Below, one piece after another: positions 38,158 to 39,105 of a DNA stretch of 39,105 bases. The notes beneath the pieces were generated by a model. It did no database searches and had not been told where the DNA came from. It worked only from the letters and a program-made list of their open reading frames with translations. The first letter of the stretch is position 1. Each line of letters starts with the position of its first letter. The position numbers were made by a program, and so were the translations under genes. Origin of the DNA: Magnetococcales bacterium (lineage in GTDB: Bacteria; Pseudomonadota; Magnetococcia; Magnetococcales; JADGCH01). The stretch covers positions 1-39,105 of the forward strand of contig JADGCH010000021.1 in assembly GCA_015229115.1 (NCBI GenBank), given 5' to 3'.

Positions 38158-38416
38158 AGTGTACCTGTGCTGATGCCATGACCTGATCTCTAAAATAACG
38201 GCTAATATCCTTAGGGGTGCGTAAATCCACTTTGCGGCCGTGTAATAATTGAAACAACTCCTCTTCCATATCCGCCAAAGTAATGAAATCGGGAGTGCGC
38301 CCTGGTGCAAACTCTACCAATAGGTCTATATCACTATCTGGACGGTCTGTACCATTCATAGTCGAACCAAACAGAGACAATTTTTGAATGTAATGCCGTT
38401 GGCAAAACTCTATCGT
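38147..38416 (-). pseudogene. MntA-like nucleotidyltransferase antitoxin with damaged start
   Basis: The frame encodes TIEFCQRHYIQKLSLFGS, then MNGTDRPDSDIDLLVEF and ends SAQVHYAV, overlapping the hepT start by 11 nt in the usual MntA-HepT order. The G-S-x-D-x-D active-site pattern of minimal nucleotidyltransferases is present (LFGS, DSDIDLLV). The natural N-terminus has no ATG, GTG or TTG: the codons before it read GTT-ACG-ATA after an in-frame TGA at 38423-38425. The only alternative starts, TTG at 38380 and an internal ATG, remove the first strand or more. In active systems MntA adds AMP to HepT; here the pair seems dead. Confidence 0.65.
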
Positions 38417-38490
38417 AACTGTTCAGCCTGATTTGAGCTGATCGAGATCAGACCGTTGATTGTGACTATTTGTTGTAGTATGTTTTGGCT

Positions 38491-38673
38491 ATGAATACAC
38501 TACCTGAACTTCGCACTCTCAGTAATGACCAGAAAGATACTCTCATAGTGTCTCTTGCTGATGAAGTGAGTAGTTTGATGGTGAAGAACACGAATCTGGC
38601 GTTGGAAAATGCGGATCTGATGGCAAAGTATAAGGAATTGTCAGATCGAATGAAGAAGAATAGCCGCAACTCT
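38491..38673 (+). pseudogene. IS66-family transposase, N-terminal fragment
   Basis: From the ATG at 38491 the frame encodes about 61 residues: TLPELRTLSNDQKDTLIVSL, a coiled-coil-like heptad region, and RMKKNSRNS. The NSRNS end matches the point where IS66-type transposases go on as S-KPPSSDG. At that point the sequence changes to the left end of another insertion element, so only the head remains. Confidence 0.7.
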
Positions 38674-38674
38674 A

Positions 38675-39051
38675 GAGCCTGTCGCAGAATGGGGACAACG
38701 AGCCCGTGATGTGATAAAATGGCGGTCGTTGACTACCTGTTTTGGGGGAGAAGATGGCGGGATTTTTTCGCAAGCCTGATCGGAAGCAGATGCACCTGCT
38801 ACCTGTGGACATGATGGACTGGGTTCCGGATGATGACATAGCTCATCTGATTCTTGATGTTGTGGAAGGGATGGACCTGAAGCAGTTTGAGAGGCGTTAC
38901 CGGATTGGTGGGGTGGGCGCGCCGGCGTTATCTCCCCAGATGATGTTGTCGGTGTTGATTTACGGATACAGTCACGGTTACACGTCCAGCCGGAAGTTGG
39001 AGCGGTTGTGCGTCAGGGACGCTGGTTTTCGGATGATTGTTGGGGAGTACA
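38675..39051 (+). mobile_element. IS1182-like element, left part
   Basis: The element begins at about GAGCCTGTCGCAGAATG (38675), exactly where the IS66-like frame breaks. It carries a transposase start at 38754 and seems to be broken at about 39051, where a near-identical end sequence appears. The target at the left joint reads CTAG. The right end and target duplication are not visible. Confidence 0.6.
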
Positions 39052-39105
39052 GAGCCTGTCTCAGAATGAATGAAAAAAGCCGCCACAGAGACACGCTGGC
39101 CTCAA
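38754..39105 (+). CDS. IS1182-family transposase, N-terminal part (probably disrupted)
   Basis: It starts at an ATG with GGGGGAG just upstream. The first 99 residues match the N-terminal DUF772 region of IS1182-type transposases: FRKPDRKQMHLLPVDMMDWV, then DIAHLILDVVEGMDL, APALSPQMMLSVLIYGYSHG and SSRKLERLCVRDAGFRMIVG. After GEY the normal family continuation (a PDH-type motif and ARFR) is replaced by RACLRMNEKSRHRD, encoded by the start of another element. The frame stays open to the window edge, but the protein is very likely chimeric and inactive. Confidence 0.7.
   Translation, partial: MAGFFRKPDRKQMHLLPVDMMDWVPDDDIAHLILDVVEGMDLKQFERRYRIGGVGAPALSPQMMLSVLIYGYSHGYTSSRKLERLCVRDAGFRMIVGEYRACLRMNEKSRHRDTLAS
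39052..39105. mobile_element. Probable second, nested insertion element (left end only)
   Basis: GAGCCTGTCTCAGAATG at 39052-39068 repeats the left end of the first element (38675-38691) with one difference, and the flanking transposase similarity stops exactly here. The target at the joint reads GTAC. Only 54 bp are inside the window. Confidence 0.45.

Overview
The window looks like the chromosome of a Gram-negative proteobacterium. It carries an RpoH-type heat-shock sigma factor, ClpB, CcmH (cytochrome c maturation), type I secretion genes, AnmK (peptidoglycan recycling), MutY, and many multi-domain signalling proteins. The mix (hybrid phosphorelay kinases, an Ig/beta-propeller giant protein, an Rpn-family nuclease, a ParD-like/RelE pair) would fit a free-living aquatic bacterium such as a Magnetococcia or gammaproteobacterial lineage. 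That placement is an impression from gene content, not a measured result.

Left part (1-15.5 kb). Five minus-strand genes run clpB, then a LapB-type ABC exporter, its HlyD-type adaptor, a PrtD-type ABC exporter, and the start of a second HlyD-type adaptor cut by the window edge. Two exporter/adaptor pairs therefore sit in tandem, only 28 nt behind clpB. Divergent from clpB lie an exported caspase-like protease and a TauE/SafE permease. Convergent with the permease is a 1602-residue repetitive protein: seven Ig-like modules, a seven-bladed propeller and three more Ig-like modules, with EF-hand-like calcium loops and no Sec signal. It is the natural local candidate for a type I secretion substrate.

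Middle part (15.5-27.3 kb). An Rpn-family nuclease, ccmH, a small exported protein, a cyclic-nucleotide-binding/REC fusion protein and mutY are followed by a membrane GGDEF-EAL protein whose first PAS domain has FixL-like haem-ligand residues. Then come rpoH, tRNA-Pro(GGG), tyrS, divergent anmK and a RelE/ParD-like toxin-antitoxin pair. The clpB and rpoH upstream regions share a promoter-like arrangement, including a 9-bp identical core at the same distance from a TTG-type -35. This suggests common, probably heat-shock, control.

Right part (27.3-39.1 kb). Three minus-strand histidine kinases (REC-HK; HAMP-GAF-PAS3-HK-REC2-HPt; CHASE-HK-REC2-HPt) form a phosphorelay cluster without a DNA-binding output protein. 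Fragments of at least one other histidine kinase lie at both edges of the two proximal kinase genes, which points to past recombination. Beyond an AT-rich stretch with two matching dyads lies a decayed MntA/HepT toxin-antitoxin pair, then an IS66-like transposase fragment cut by an IS1182-like element, which itself appears to be cut by an element with near-identical ends. The right edge is thus a decaying, insertion-prone zone.
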